Positions 1-7,544 of a DNA stretch of 13,015 bases are shown here, piece by piece. Position 1 is the stretch's first letter. Each line of letters opens with the position of its first letter. Source of the DNA: JBBRBB01 sp038206235 (lineage in GTDB: Bacteria > Bacteroidota > Bacteroidia > Chitinophagales > Chitinophagaceae); the NCBI GenBank assembly GCA_038206235.1, contig JBBRBB010000051.1:1-13015 (forward strand), in the 5' to 3' direction. The notes beneath the pieces were generated by a model. The model did not search any database. It was not told where the DNA came from and saw only the letters and a program-made list of their open reading frames with translations. Made by a program: the position numbers and the translations under genes.

Positions 1-136
1 CATCAACACCTTGTGCAACACATTCACCTCTTTCATTATTAGCCTGGGTGCCAATTATATTTTGGAAAGTTTGTGCAGATGAAATTAATATGCACAGGTT
101 CATGAGTGCAAAAAAGCATAAAGTAATTTTTTTCAT
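1..136 (-). CDS. Secreted protein, N-terminus only (cut by left edge)
   Basis: An open frame starts at the ATG complementary to 134-136 and runs 45 codons off the left edge. Residues 1-21 form a typical signal peptide: MKK, then a hydrophobic stretch (ITLCFFALMNLCILISS), then a cleavage-like SSA-Q junction. The mature start reads TFQNIIGTQANNERGECVAQ, followed by GVD. This resembles the F-x4-G-(T/G)-x-N-(N/D)-(E/D)-x-G repeat openings found in Bacteroidota secreted proteins that often carry a type IX sorting tail (family resemblance, inferred). The function and the C-terminus cannot be seen. It is transcribed away from mqnA across a 202-bp divergent intergenic region. I am confident that it is a real gene, not of what it does. 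Confidence 0.7.
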   Translation of the reverse strand, partial: MKKITLCFFALMNLCILISSAQTFQNIIGTQANNERGECVAQGVD

Positions 137-159
137 GGTGAAATTTATTAGTTCATAAA

Positions 160-186
160 AAAAGCTATTCTATCGTGCCTAAACAA
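160..186 (-). promoter_or_regulatory. Possible Bacteroidota promoter for the left-edge gene
   Basis: On the minus strand TAGCTTTT (160-167) resembles the -7 box TAnnTTTG. A TTG (184-186) lies 16 bp upstream as a possible -33 element, and the start codon is 23 bp downstream. The sequence is AT-rich and the match is weak. Confidence 0.25.
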
Positions 187-311
187 CATTTTGTTTTCAA
201 ACAACTTTTCCTTTCGTTTTATAACACCGCTATTTAACAAGCTTATTTATTACAAGTAGAATATAGAATAGTATATATCATAGTAGTAAAGTCGGGTTCA
301 TAAAAATCAAC

Positions 312-319
312 TTTCTTTG
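312..319 (+). promoter_or_regulatory. Possible -7 box for mqnA
   Basis: TTTCTTTG matches the Bacteroidota -7 consensus TAnnTTTG at all fixed positions except the A. It sits 19 bp before the proposed TTG start, a spacing usual in this phylum. No convincing -33 element was seen. Confidence 0.3.
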
Positions 320-338
320 CACACAAATTTAAGATGAA

Positions 339-1097
339 TTGAAGAAGATTAAAGTGGGTGCTGTGAGTTATTTAAACACGAAGCCCTTATTGTTTGGTAT
401 TAAACGTTCGCAGGAATTGATGGAGCAAATGGAATTGATTGAAGATTATCCGTCGAAAATTGCAGCCATGCTTGTTAATGGGGATATTGATGCAGGATTA
501 GTTCCCGTTACAGTTATTCCGGAGCTAAAAGAATGGCATATTATTTCTGATTACTGCATTGGCGCAGATGGCGATGTGGCTTCGGTTTGTTTATTCAGCG
601 AATCGCCTTTGCAAAAAATTAAAAACGTTTTACTCGATTACCAAAGCCAAACTTCTGCCGAGCTTTGCAAAATTTTATTGCGGAATTTCTGGAAAATAAA
701 TCCCGCAGTGGAAGAAGCAGAAAAAGAATTTACACAATGCATTAAAGGAACAACAGCCGGAGTGATAATAGGAGACAGGGCGCTAAAGCAGAGAAATATT
801 TCCCCGTATATTTATGACCTTGCCGGTGCGTGGAAAGCTATGACGGGCCTGCCTTTTGTGTTTGCAGCATGGCTTGCGAATAAACAATTGCCGCAAAATT
901 TTATTTCTTTATTCAATGCAATGAATGCTGTTGGCATAAATGATATTGAGGCTGTGCTGAAAGAAAATAATTTTTCTAATTATAATTTACGAAAATATTA
1001 TACTGAAAATATTTCTTACCTGCTTACCGAAGAAAAGAAAAGAGGTATGAATTTATTTTTAGAGATGAGTGAGGGAGGAGAGGAGTTGAATAGTTGA
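339..1097 (+). CDS. mqnA: Chorismate dehydratase MqnA (futalosine menaquinone pathway)
   Basis: A 252-aa cytoplasmic protein of the MqnA family, which has a periplasmic-binding-protein-like fold and converts chorismate to 3-[(1-carboxyvinyl)oxy]benzoate, the first step of the futalosine route to menaquinone. Family marks are the N-terminal KVGAVSYLNTKPL (residues 5-17), the DIDAGLVPV segment (49-57), VASVCLFS (80-87) and AMTGLPFVFAAW (167-178). The start is a TTG at 339: the in-frame codon at 330 is a stop, and the nearby ATG at 334 is in another frame and stops after two codons. The last residues (about 244-252, SEGGEELNS) look non-family. The stop codon lies inside the second unit of the 8-bp tandem array, so the natural C-terminus has probably been altered by the array. 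No other mqn gene is in the window. Confidence 0.93.
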   Translation: MKKIKVGAVSYLNTKPLLFGIKRSQELMEQMELIEDYPSKIAAMLVNGDIDAGLVPVTVIPELKEWHIISDYCIGADGDVASVCLFSESPLQKIKNVLLDYQSQTSAELCKILLRNFWKINPAVEEAEKEFTQCIKGTTAGVIIGDRALKQRNISPYIYDLAGAWKAMTGLPFVFAAWLANKQLPQNFISLFNAMNAVGINDIEAVLKENNFSNYNLRKYYTENISYLLTEEKKRGMNLFLEMSEGGEELNS

Positions 1098-1236
1098 AGG
1101 GCTGAAGGGTTGAATTGTTGAATGGTTGAGAGGTTGAGAGGTTGAAGGGTTGAATGGTTGAATGGTTGAAGGATTGAAGGGTTGAAGGGTTGAAGGATTG
1201 AAGGGTTGAAGGGTTGAAGGGTTAAATGGTTTAAAA
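1085..1236 (+). repeat. Tandem array of 19 x 8 bp, consensus GTTGAAGG
   Basis: Nineteen consecutive 8-bp units start at 1085, 1093, 1101 and so on up to 1229, with no break in phase. Most are GTTGAAGG or GTTGAATG; variants are GCTGAAGG, GTTGAGAG, ATTGAAGG and GTTAAATG, and the last unit (GTTTAAAA) is degenerate. The array fills the mqnA/barrel-gene junction. It contributes the mqnA stop codon (1095-1097) and ends 3 bp before the next ATG. TGA recurs in all three plus frames, while the minus strand has no stop in any frame; this creates long spurious minus-strand ORFs with an LQPFNPST repeat, which I do not regard as genes. Confidence 0.95.
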
Positions 1237-1239
1237 GAG

Positions 1240-2406
1240 ATGATACAACAATACTTATCAAAATTGATTGCTTGTTTTACGCTTTGCATTTTTTGCAACA
1301 GCAAGGTGTTTGCTCAGGCAGATTCACTGAATAATTTGCCCGCTTTGGCAGATTCGGGTAAGGCTGCAAAAAGCCAGCTTATTCTTGGTGTAAGTGCTAA
1401 CTATGGATTTATTTTTGCTCACTCAATACACATTCAAAACACAAAAGGTGCAAAGCCGCGGGGCTTGGAGCTTGAAATTGCAGAACAGATTTCTAATAAT
1501 AAAGCTTTCCAGCTTTTTAGATGCTACCCGCGAACAGGAGTTCTTTTTTCTTATATTGATTTTGACAGCGAACTTCTTGGAAGCTCTTTTTCCGCTTCCT
1601 ATTTTCTGCAGCCTGAATACAGGCTCGGCAATCATGTAAGAGCATATCTGAGAGGCGTTGTTGGCTTATCTTATCTTACCAATCCTCACGATTCAGTTAC
1701 AAACACCGAAAATCAAACCTATAGCGGGCATGTAAATATTTTTCTGCAGTTAGGTGCAGGCTTTTCTTACAATATTGGTAATAGGATAAATATTACTGCT
1801 GCGGCTAATTTTTTTCATAATTCAAACGGCGGTTTTAAAGAACCCAACCGGGGTTTAAATTATCCCAATGTTTCACTTGGCATAAATTACTTTAGCCGTA
1901 CGAACCGGTTACCAAAATATAAGGTTGTAAAAGACACTTTATGGAAACGCATACCTGTAAAATTTGATGCAGGAATATTGTATTCGCCCAAACCGGGTTA
2001 TGGGCCCCATCTAAATCCAGAAAGAAAATTTGTGATTGGCGCCATGTTCCAGGCATCAAAAAGAATCAGCAATATAAGCGCTTTCACTTTAGCTGCAGAA
2101 GGTTATTACGACGCTGCGATGAGGAGCGTGAAAGTACATATTGGCGACAGCACTTCCAGTTTTCTTGCTGGTGTTTTAGTGGGGCATGAATTTATTTTCA
2201 ACAAATTTATTTTTAGTCAGCAATTAGGTGTGCATGTATACAAACGGACCGAGGCGTATAATCTTTATAATCCCATATACCGTACTCTTTATCACCGCTG
2301 GGGTTTGCGATATGAAATTACGCCACACATTTATGCGGGCTTCAATTTTCTTGCTCATGCGCAAATAGCCGATTTTATTGATGTGAGAGTGTTGTACAGG
2401 TTTTGA
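1240..2406 (+). CDS. PagL-like acyloxyacyl hydrolase, outer-membrane beta-barrel
   Basis: A 388-aa protein with a signal peptide (residues 1-25, cleavage after KVFA). Residues about 46-218 match the lipid A 3-O-deacylase (PagL)/acyloxyacyl hydrolase family as it appears in Bacteroidota: GFIFAHSIHI, RGLELEI, CYPRTGV, a GLSYL strand, and the catalytic-type segment FFHNSNGGFKEPNRGLNYPN (191-210). That segment keeps the His-x-Ser pair (H193, S195) and the PN-x-G-x-N tail. Known members remove an ester-linked acyl chain from lipid A in the outer membrane. A second barrel-like half (about 240-388, ending in RVLYRF with terminal Phe) makes it more than twice the length of Pseudomonas PagL. The start follows the 8-bp array directly, so the transcript probably comes from upstream, perhaps with mqnA. 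Enzymatic activity is inferred. Confidence 0.72.
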   Translation: MIQQYLSKLIACFTLCIFCNSKVFAQADSLNNLPALADSGKAAKSQLILGVSANYGFIFAHSIHIQNTKGAKPRGLELEIAEQISNNKAFQLFRCYPRTGVLFSYIDFDSELLGSSFSASYFLQPEYRLGNHVRAYLRGVVGLSYLTNPHDSVTNTENQTYSGHVNIFLQLGAGFSYNIGNRINITAAANFFHNSNGGFKEPNRGLNYPNVSLGINYFSRTNRLPKYKVVKDTLWKRIPVKFDAGILYSPKPGYGPHLNPERKFVIGAMFQASKRISNISAFTLAAEGYYDAAMRSVKVHIGDSTSSFLAGVLVGHEFIFNKFIFSQQLGVHVYKRTEAYNLYNPIYRTLYHRWGLRYEITPHIYAGFNFLAHAQIADFIDVRVLYRF

Positions 2407-2410
2407 GTAA

Positions 2411-2452
2411 CAGTTGGCAGTTTACAGTTAGCAGTTTACAGTTAGCAGTTCA
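2411..2452 (+). repeat. Tandem repeat, 3 x 14 bp (CAGTTAGCAGTTTA)
   Basis: Three units lie at 2411, 2425 and 2439, differing at one position in the first unit and one in the third. The array begins 4 bp after the barrel gene's stop codon. No coding function is visible. The rest of 2453-2648 is AT-rich, with no gene seen. Confidence 0.85.
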
Positions 2453-2648
2453 CAATAATCAGGTGGCAAGGGAATTTTTGCAAAGGCTTTAAATAAAACA
2501 TAAGCGTTGCAATACCGGTATTTTCGGCATGAACTATTTTAAATTCATTTACCTCTAAAGTATCTGTAAACTAATTTTCTAAATTCATCAGGTTGGTTCT
2601 GTATTAGTATTAACTGAAATTCACTTTTCTCAAAACACTTACATCAAT

Positions 2649-2656
2649 TATCTTCG
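2649..2656 (+). promoter_or_regulatory. Likely -7 box of trpS
   Basis: TATCTTCG closely matches TAnnTTTG and ends 5 bp before the trpS ATG, implying a very short or absent leader. This arrangement is common in Bacteroidota. No clear -33 TTG was found at the expected distance. Confidence 0.4.
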
Positions 2657-2661
2657 CCGCT

Positions 2662-3660
2662 ATGGCAAAAGAGGTTGTTGTAAGCGGAATAAGACCCACA
2701 GGGTTTTTGCATCTTGGAAATTATTTTGGCGCCATGCGCAATTATGTGCGTATGCAGCATGAATATGATTGTTATTTTTTTGTTGCAGACTGGCATAGCT
2801 TAACTACTCATCCTGATACAAAAGAATTACAGCAACATGTGCATCGTGTGCTCGCAGAAAATATTGCATGTGGATTAGATGCCGATAAGGTAACATTGTA
2901 TGTACAAAGTTCTATACCTGAAATTTCGGAATTGTATTTATACCTTAACACGATGGCTTATAAAGGTGAATTAGAAAAAACCACAACGTTTAAAGAAAAG
3001 GTACGCTTGCAACCTGATAATATAAATGCAGGTTTGCTCACCTATCCTGTATTGCAAACGGCGGATGTTTTAATTCATCGTGCTGTGAAAGTACCCGTGG
3101 GAAAAGACCAGGAGCAACATCTTGAAATGGCGAGAAATTTTGCTGAGCGATTTAATTACCGCTACGAAAAAATATTTCCTTTGCCGTATGCATTCAATTA
3201 TCAGAATGATCTAATAAAAATAATGAGCCTGGATGGAAATGGAAAAATGAGTAAAAGCCAAAACCAGATGGCTACCTTGTATCTTGCAGACAATGATGAT
3301 GCTATAAGAAATAAAATAATGAAAGCAAAAACTGATAATGGTCCGCAAGCGTTAAACAGCGATAAGCCAGATTACATTAAAAATCTTTTTAAGCTGATGG
3401 AATTTGTGAGTTCAAAAGATGTGGCTGAAAAATTTGAAGAGGCTTATAACAATTGCAGCATACGATATGGTGATATGAAAAAACAGCTTGCAGAAGATAT
3501 GATTCATTTTATTGTTCCCATAAGAGAAAACGCGTTTGCCATTCAGCAAGATAAAACCTATCTTTCAAAAATTATCAGAGAGGGTGCAGAAAAGGCAAGA
3601 CATAGCGCCGATGAAACTTTGCAACTCGTAAGAAAGGCGGTTGGTGTGAAGTATGTTTGA
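2662..3660 (+). CDS. trpS: Tryptophanyl-tRNA synthetase
   Basis: A 332-aa class I aminoacyl-tRNA synthetase that attaches tryptophan to tRNA-Trp in the cytoplasm, of the normal length for bacterial TrpS. The HIGH-type motif is HLGN at residues 17-20, preceded by SGIRPTG. The KMSKS loop is intact at 195-199 (GNGKMSKSQ). The tryptophan/ATP-site region TYPVLQTADVLIHRA (127-141) and VPVGKDQEQHLE (144-155) are as expected. The start ATG follows a -7 box closely and gives the usual family N-terminus. Its neighbours are unrelated in function; a 69-bp AT-rich gap separates it from the downstream kinase, so co-transcription is possible. Nothing odd was seen. Confidence 0.97.
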   Translation: MAKEVVVSGIRPTGFLHLGNYFGAMRNYVRMQHEYDCYFFVADWHSLTTHPDTKELQQHVHRVLAENIACGLDADKVTLYVQSSIPEISELYLYLNTMAYKGELEKTTTFKEKVRLQPDNINAGLLTYPVLQTADVLIHRAVKVPVGKDQEQHLEMARNFAERFNYRYEKIFPLPYAFNYQNDLIKIMSLDGNGKMSKSQNQMATLYLADNDDAIRNKIMKAKTDNGPQALNSDKPDYIKNLFKLMEFVSSKDVAEKFEEAYNNCSIRYGDMKKQLAEDMIHFIVPIRENAFAIQQDKTYLSKIIREGAEKARHSADETLQLVRKAVGVKYV

Positions 3661-3688
3661 TGTTGGAGAACTTTTGAAGATAATACTT

Positions 3689-3720
3689 TTTCGGATTTCG
3701 ATTTTTAAAATTTCGGATTT
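3689..3720 (+). repeat. Short direct repeat TTTCGGATTT x2
   Basis: Two identical 10-bp copies (3689-3698 and 3711-3720) flank a self-complementary ATTTTTAAAAT-like centre in the trpS/kinase gap. The region is too AT-rich and short to assign as a terminator. Confidence 0.5.
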
Positions 3721-3729
3721 TTTTATTTT

Positions 3730-4365
3730 ATGGCGAAACTAAAAAAACCAAAACATGTAGCCGTTGCCGGAAATATTGGTGCCGGCAAAACAACCCTGAC
3801 TGAATTGCTCAGCAAGCATTATCGCTGGATTCCCCAGTTTGAAGATGTGGACCACAATCCTTACCTGATGGACTTCTATGAGGATATGCCCCGCTGGAGC
3901 TTTAACCTGCAGATCTATTTTTTAAACAGCCGCTTAAATCAATTGCTCGAAATTCAAAAGGGCACCGAAACCGTTATCCAGGACAGAACTATTTATGAAG
4001 ACGCCAACATCTTTGCTCCCAATCTGCACGATATGGGGCTGATGAGCAAAAGGGATTTTGATAATTATTATCAGTTTTTTCAAACATTGAAAAGCATGGT
4101 AAAGCCGCCGGATTTGCTTATTTATTTAAAAGCCTCCGTTCCGGCATTGGTAGATCAAATTCAAAAAAGAGGAAGAGAATACGAGGAAAATATTCGCCTT
4201 GATTATTTAAAAAAACTGAATGTGCTTTATAATATATGGATTGAGAGTTATAACGAAGGTCCTATTCTTATTGTTGACGTTGACAAAAATAATTTCCCTG
4301 AAAATGTAGAGCATCTTGGTGAAATAATAAGAAAGATTGACAGTATGCTTTTTGGATTATTTTAA
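3730..4365 (+). CDS. Deoxynucleoside kinase (dCK/dGK/TK2-type fold)
   Basis: A 211-aa salvage kinase that phosphorylates a deoxynucleoside at its 5'-OH using ATP, in the cytoplasm. The P-loop GNIGAGKT is at residues 14-21. The family's acidic residue follows the first helix (FEDVDHNPYL, 37-46). The DRT motif with QDRTIYEDANIFA lies at 84-96, and an Arg-rich LID (RGREYE, 147-152) closes over the phosphates. This is the dNK superfamily layout rather than the tetrameric thymidine kinase 1 type. The substrate (dA, dG or dC) cannot be told from sequence alone. The ATG at 3730 is the only sensible start, as the P-loop lies 13 residues in. It is 69 bp downstream of trpS in the same direction. Confidence 0.9.
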   Translation: MAKLKKPKHVAVAGNIGAGKTTLTELLSKHYRWIPQFEDVDHNPYLMDFYEDMPRWSFNLQIYFLNSRLNQLLEIQKGTETVIQDRTIYEDANIFAPNLHDMGLMSKRDFDNYYQFFQTLKSMVKPPDLLIYLKASVPALVDQIQKRGREYEENIRLDYLKKLNVLYNIWIESYNEGPILIVDVDKNNFPENVEHLGEIIRKIDSMLFGLF

Positions 4366-4417
4366 GCATCTTAGAAATTGCTGATCCCTATGTTGAATGC
4401 CTGCTGCACTGCACAAC

Positions 4418-4568
4418 TCAACGATCAAAATCAACATCCTCTAAAACATTATCAGGCAAAGTCACATTTATTTTTATAACATTTAGTAGTGATTCTGATA
4501 TTCTTTCAAGTTGCTCCTGCCGATGCAAGCTGTAGTAACTTATTTTACATCTTTTTACAGAGAAGTAT
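4418..4568 (-). pseudogene. Possible C-terminal coding remnant, antisense to the gap
   Basis: The 203-bp gap between the kinase and methyltransferase holds a minus-strand frame that is open for about 56 codons and ends at the stop complementary to 4418-4420. It reads like coding sequence near its end (RQEQLERISESLL, then LPDNVLEDVDFDR), but has no start codon before it is closed inside the methyltransferase gene. It could be the decayed tail of a lost gene or chance. No family is recognised. Near 4397-4416 the plus strand also resembles part of the REP-like sequence at 9609-9625. Confidence 0.18.
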
Positions 4569-5445
4569 ATGGCTGAAACAAACAATCAAAAACAGCAAGT
4601 TGTTTCATATTATGTAGACACCGGACTTGATTACGGTGAATGGAGCCGTGAATTTAATATGCACTTCGGTTACTATCGCTTTCCAATGAATCCTTTTAAA
4701 CGCGAACCAATGCTGGAAGAAATGAACCGGCAGGTTTTTTCTCATCTCCAATTAAAAAGCGATGATGTATTGAATATACGATTTGGGTTGCGGATTGGGA
4801 GCGCCCTGCCGTTCGCTGATAAAAAACTTCCCCGGCAAGAAAGTGAAAGGAGTAACGATTGTTCCCTGGCAGATAGAAAAAGCAAATGAATTAAATAAAA
4901 CTACATCAGGCATTGACTCATCTGTTGAATATGTGTTAGGCGATTATACCCGGCTGCCATTTGCAGATAATTCTGCCGATGCTGTATATGCATTAGAAAG
5001 TTGCTGCCATTGCGAAGGATTAGATAAAGCAGCTTTTGTAGAAGAGATGTTACGTGTACTGAAACCGGGTAAGCGTTTTGTAATTGTTGATGGCTTTATT
5101 AAAAAAGAGCCATCATCTTTCAGCAGCCTGCTGCGTTACTGTTATAAAGAAATTTGCAAAGGCTGGGCGCTTCCTTCTTTTCCACATCTCGGTTTGTTTA
5201 CCGGTGCAATAAATACCTATGGCGGTGATAAAATTGAGGTAAAAGATTTTTCATACCGTGTGGCTCCTTCGGTTCTTCATGCCCCGTTTGCTGTTACTTA
5301 TTTTTTAATAAAAAAAAGGCTGCAGGGAGAAAAACTAAACCCCATTCGTAAGGGACACTTAAAAGCCTGCCTGCTCGGGTTGATTCTGGGGCTGCATAAT
5401 CACAGGTTTTCTTATTGTTTAGTAACAGGAATTAAAAAAACCTGA
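4569..5445 (+). pseudogene. SAM-dependent methyltransferase, frame broken by +1 base
   Basis: Two overlapping frames together make one class I methyltransferase of about 291 aa, of the sterol/tocopherol C-methyltransferase-like group (Methyltransf_11 type). Frame 1 from ATG 4569 gives YYVDTGLDYGEWSREFN, HFGYYRF and the lead into motif I (DDVLNI, ending about 4778). The next base (C4779) appears extra; from GAT 4780 the other frame continues with DLGCGLGAP (SAM motif I), GVTIVPWQIEKANELN, GDYTRLPF, YALESCCHCE and LRVLKPGKRFVIVD. Frame 1 alone ends at 4889 without motif I, and frame 2 alone has no proper start. Either this is a recent frameshift pseudogene, a sequencing error, or (least likely) recoding; no slippery heptamer is evident at the junction. 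The substrate is unknown. Confidence 0.8.
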
Positions 5446-5524
5446 ACCACCCACGTTCTTTTCTTCCTGCAAGAGGTGAGAAAACACGGCTAAAAAGAAA
5501 CTACCCACGCAATGAAGATGCTAT

Positions 5525-5557
5525 GTCCGCAGGACTCTCCAAAGGAGTCCCCCGGAC
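5525..5557. other. Two-tier GC-rich hairpin between convergent genes
   Basis: Outer arms GTCCG (5525-5529) / CGGAC (5553-5557) and inner arms GGACTC (5532-5537) / GAGTCC (5545-5550) are separated by a 2x2 internal loop, with a 7-nt apical loop. No T tract follows on either strand, so it is not a classic intrinsic terminator. It may still end or stabilise transcripts of the converging methyltransferase and AsmA-like genes, or be an isolated dispersed palindrome. Confidence 0.55.
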
Positions 5558-5599
5558 CTTCGGAGAAAACCAAAGCCTGCATATTATGCTTAGCAATAA

Positions 5600-7321
5600 T
5601 TATTGATTGGCATATTTGCGGGGAATGCCGATGGTTTTTACAATCGCAGCGAGCAGGGCTCTCCACAGAAAATTGAAAAACGTGCCTTTGCCATCTCTTT
5701 GAGTAATAACCTCCGGATTTCTCGGCGATTTCCCGGGAGAAGGGTTTGCATGTTTAATAAAAAATGTATTAGCAAAAAAACCGGTGAGGGTTTTCTTTTT
5801 CAGATTGCCGGTGCTGTCAGTATTCTTTAGAGGAGTAAGATGCAGGTTATTATACAACATTATTATTTTGGCTTTTGCTTTAAAGTTATCGCCCTGAATA
5901 TGTGCAGTGGCTTCTTGTATTGTTCCGCTCTTTAATGTGAACATGCCAAGTGGCTCTGCAACGGGATTTACAATTGTTTTATCCATTGCGGCAATATGTA
6001 TATCTGCAGAAAAATCTCCCGTAGGGGATTTTGCCAGATTAAATTGAAAACCGGCAGTTACAGGTATTTGATGCATAAAGAGACCGGAACCCGAACATGC
6101 GAAGAGCTTATTCGCTTTTATTGAAGCGGGTATATTGGTAATATTATTCAGCGTTGCATTTACATCATCAAAATAAACAGTACCGCTTTGCATGCTTTGG
6201 GGACTATATTCTTCGTAAGAAATATTTACTTTGTGTACATACAATTTCTGAATGTTTAGCTTTAGCGGAATCTGCATCAATAACTGCTGGGGAAAATTAT
6301 TTTTTTTGGCGTTTGCACCTGAGGGCAGGGAACGGTTAAGGTAATCACTGATAACACCCTTGTATATGTGTGCCTCTTGAGAATAAAAACTCTCACCATT
6401 TACCAAACTCCACCAATTAATATTATGGCATACTACCTCAGCAAACTTTAGAGTGAGCATGTCTTTCCTTGATGATAACTTCTTTTCAAATTCCTTCTTG
6501 TTGCCCCGAGGCTCAAGGCCAACCTGTTTTGCCGTGATGGTATGTTTTGCGGCAAGAACAGAAATAGAACCTGCCTTAAAAAAATAGAGACTATCGGGAG
6601 TTCTTGCAACATAATCTTTACAGGATAGCTCCACTTCTTTTGAAAATAAAAAACGGTCTTTATCATACTGAGTGGAGGAATCAATGAGCAGCTTGCTTGC
6701 AAGTATATTAACCTGATTAAACTTTGCGGTCTTGTTTTTTTGTGAAAGATTTTTATTGATGAATGTGCCTTCTTTTACTATGATTGCATTAATAGAAATG
6801 CTGCGAAACTGCTGCGTTAATTTTTGATAAAGCGTGGAAGAACTGTCTCTTTCTCTTTTGGCCTCATTGTAGGGTCTTCGTTTGTGAAACACTTCAATAA
6901 CCGGAGCCGCGATGAAAACAGTATCAAGCTCAATCTTGTCGCTATGAAGAAAATCTAATACGCTGAGACCGGTAATATGTAAAGAGGTAAATGATATTTG
7001 GAATATATCATCCGGTGCATTTAATTCCTTATCTAATCTTTGCAATGCAGCAGTATCAGGAACAAGTGTTGCATTGAATACATCTATTTTAGACAGCAGC
7101 ACATCAGGTTCTAATTTTTCAACAGATAAAGTATATAAACCTTCAGAGCCATCTTTTACCAGTTGCTGCAGCTTACTTATTATCAGGGGTCTTAAATCTA
7201 TTGGTGATTCAGATTTAGCAACTGGTTGAGGGTTGTTTGCCTTGCTTACATGAAGATAAATATATGCACAGGCTACAAGTATTAAGATAGCAATGATAAC
7301 TACATAGGGAGTTCTTTTCAT
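5600..7321 (-). CDS. Membrane-anchored AsmA-like/DUF748-like protein of unknown function
   Basis: A 573-aa protein with one N-terminal membrane segment (residues about 6-24, YVVIIAILILVACAYIYL) after MKRT, so most of it should lie in the periplasm. The body has alternating hydrophobic beta-strand patterns (FQISFTSLHITGLSV, DTVFIAAPVIEVF, LNIQKLYVHKVNISYEEY, AHIQGDNFKAKAKIIML), with the 'covers a layer, then describes its constraint' repeats typical of the AsmA/DUF748 bridge-like proteins found in many Bacteroidota. A second hydrophobic stretch (about 551-567, FLWRALLAAIVKTIGIP) is near the C-terminus. Known relatives are linked to outer-membrane assembly or lipid transport; that role here is inference from fold-like appearance only. 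The start ATG directly precedes the membrane segment. It converges on the methyltransferase and diverges from the stress-protein gene. Confidence 0.7.
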   Translation of the reverse strand: MKRTPYVVIIAILILVACAYIYLHVSKANNPQPVAKSESPIDLRPLIISKLQQLVKDGSEGLYTLSVEKLEPDVLLSKIDVFNATLVPDTAALQRLDKELNAPDDIFQISFTSLHITGLSVLDFLHSDKIELDTVFIAAPVIEVFHKRRPYNEAKRERDSSSTLYQKLTQQFRSISINAIIVKEGTFINKNLSQKNKTAKFNQVNILASKLLIDSSTQYDKDRFLFSKEVELSCKDYVARTPDSLYFFKAGSISVLAAKHTITAKQVGLEPRGNKKEFEKKLSSRKDMLTLKFAEVVCHNINWWSLVNGESFYSQEAHIYKGVISDYLNRSLPSGANAKKNNFPQQLLMQIPLKLNIQKLYVHKVNISYEEYSPQSMQSGTVYFDDVNATLNNITNIPASIKANKLFACSGSGLFMHQIPVTAGFQFNLAKSPTGDFSADIHIAAMDKTIVNPVAEPLGMFTLKSGTIQEATAHIQGDNFKAKAKIIMLYNNLHLTPLKNTDSTGNLKKKTLTGFFANTFFIKHANPSPGKSPRNPEVITQRDGKGTFFNFLWRALLAAIVKTIGIPRKYANQ

Positions 7322-7544
7322 GCCTTACACCCGCTTCAAATAATACACCATAATTTCAACTCTGGTTTTAATTGACTTTTGCAGAACACCTGTACTTATT
7401 GCATTTTTTAAAATACAAGACTCAGTATGGGTAAATAATTCCACTAAAAATTTAATAAAAAATAAATTCTGTCTTCATTTGAGTGTGGCATAATTATTAA
7501 AGAACAAAAATGAAATTTATTATTAAAAATTAATCTTTAAAAAA

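Noticed and set aside
137..338. Riboswitch or RNA gene in the divergent region before mqnA
   Set aside because: The sequence is AT-rich without stable hairpins or recognisable conserved motifs.
1016..1304. Long minus-strand ORFs with an 8-residue LQPFNPST repeat
   Set aside because: They are the stop-free complement of the 8-bp tandem array and overlap two well-supported genes.
5603..6702. Shadow ORFs inside the AsmA-like gene, on both strands
   Set aside because: No family-like features; they overlap a 573-aa frame with a membrane anchor and consistent coding pattern.
7478..7498. Sigma-54-like or sigma-A-like promoter before the stress gene (TTTGAGTGTGGCA)
   Set aside because: The -12 GC element is absent, and the spacing to the nearest TAnnTTTG-like box is far too short.
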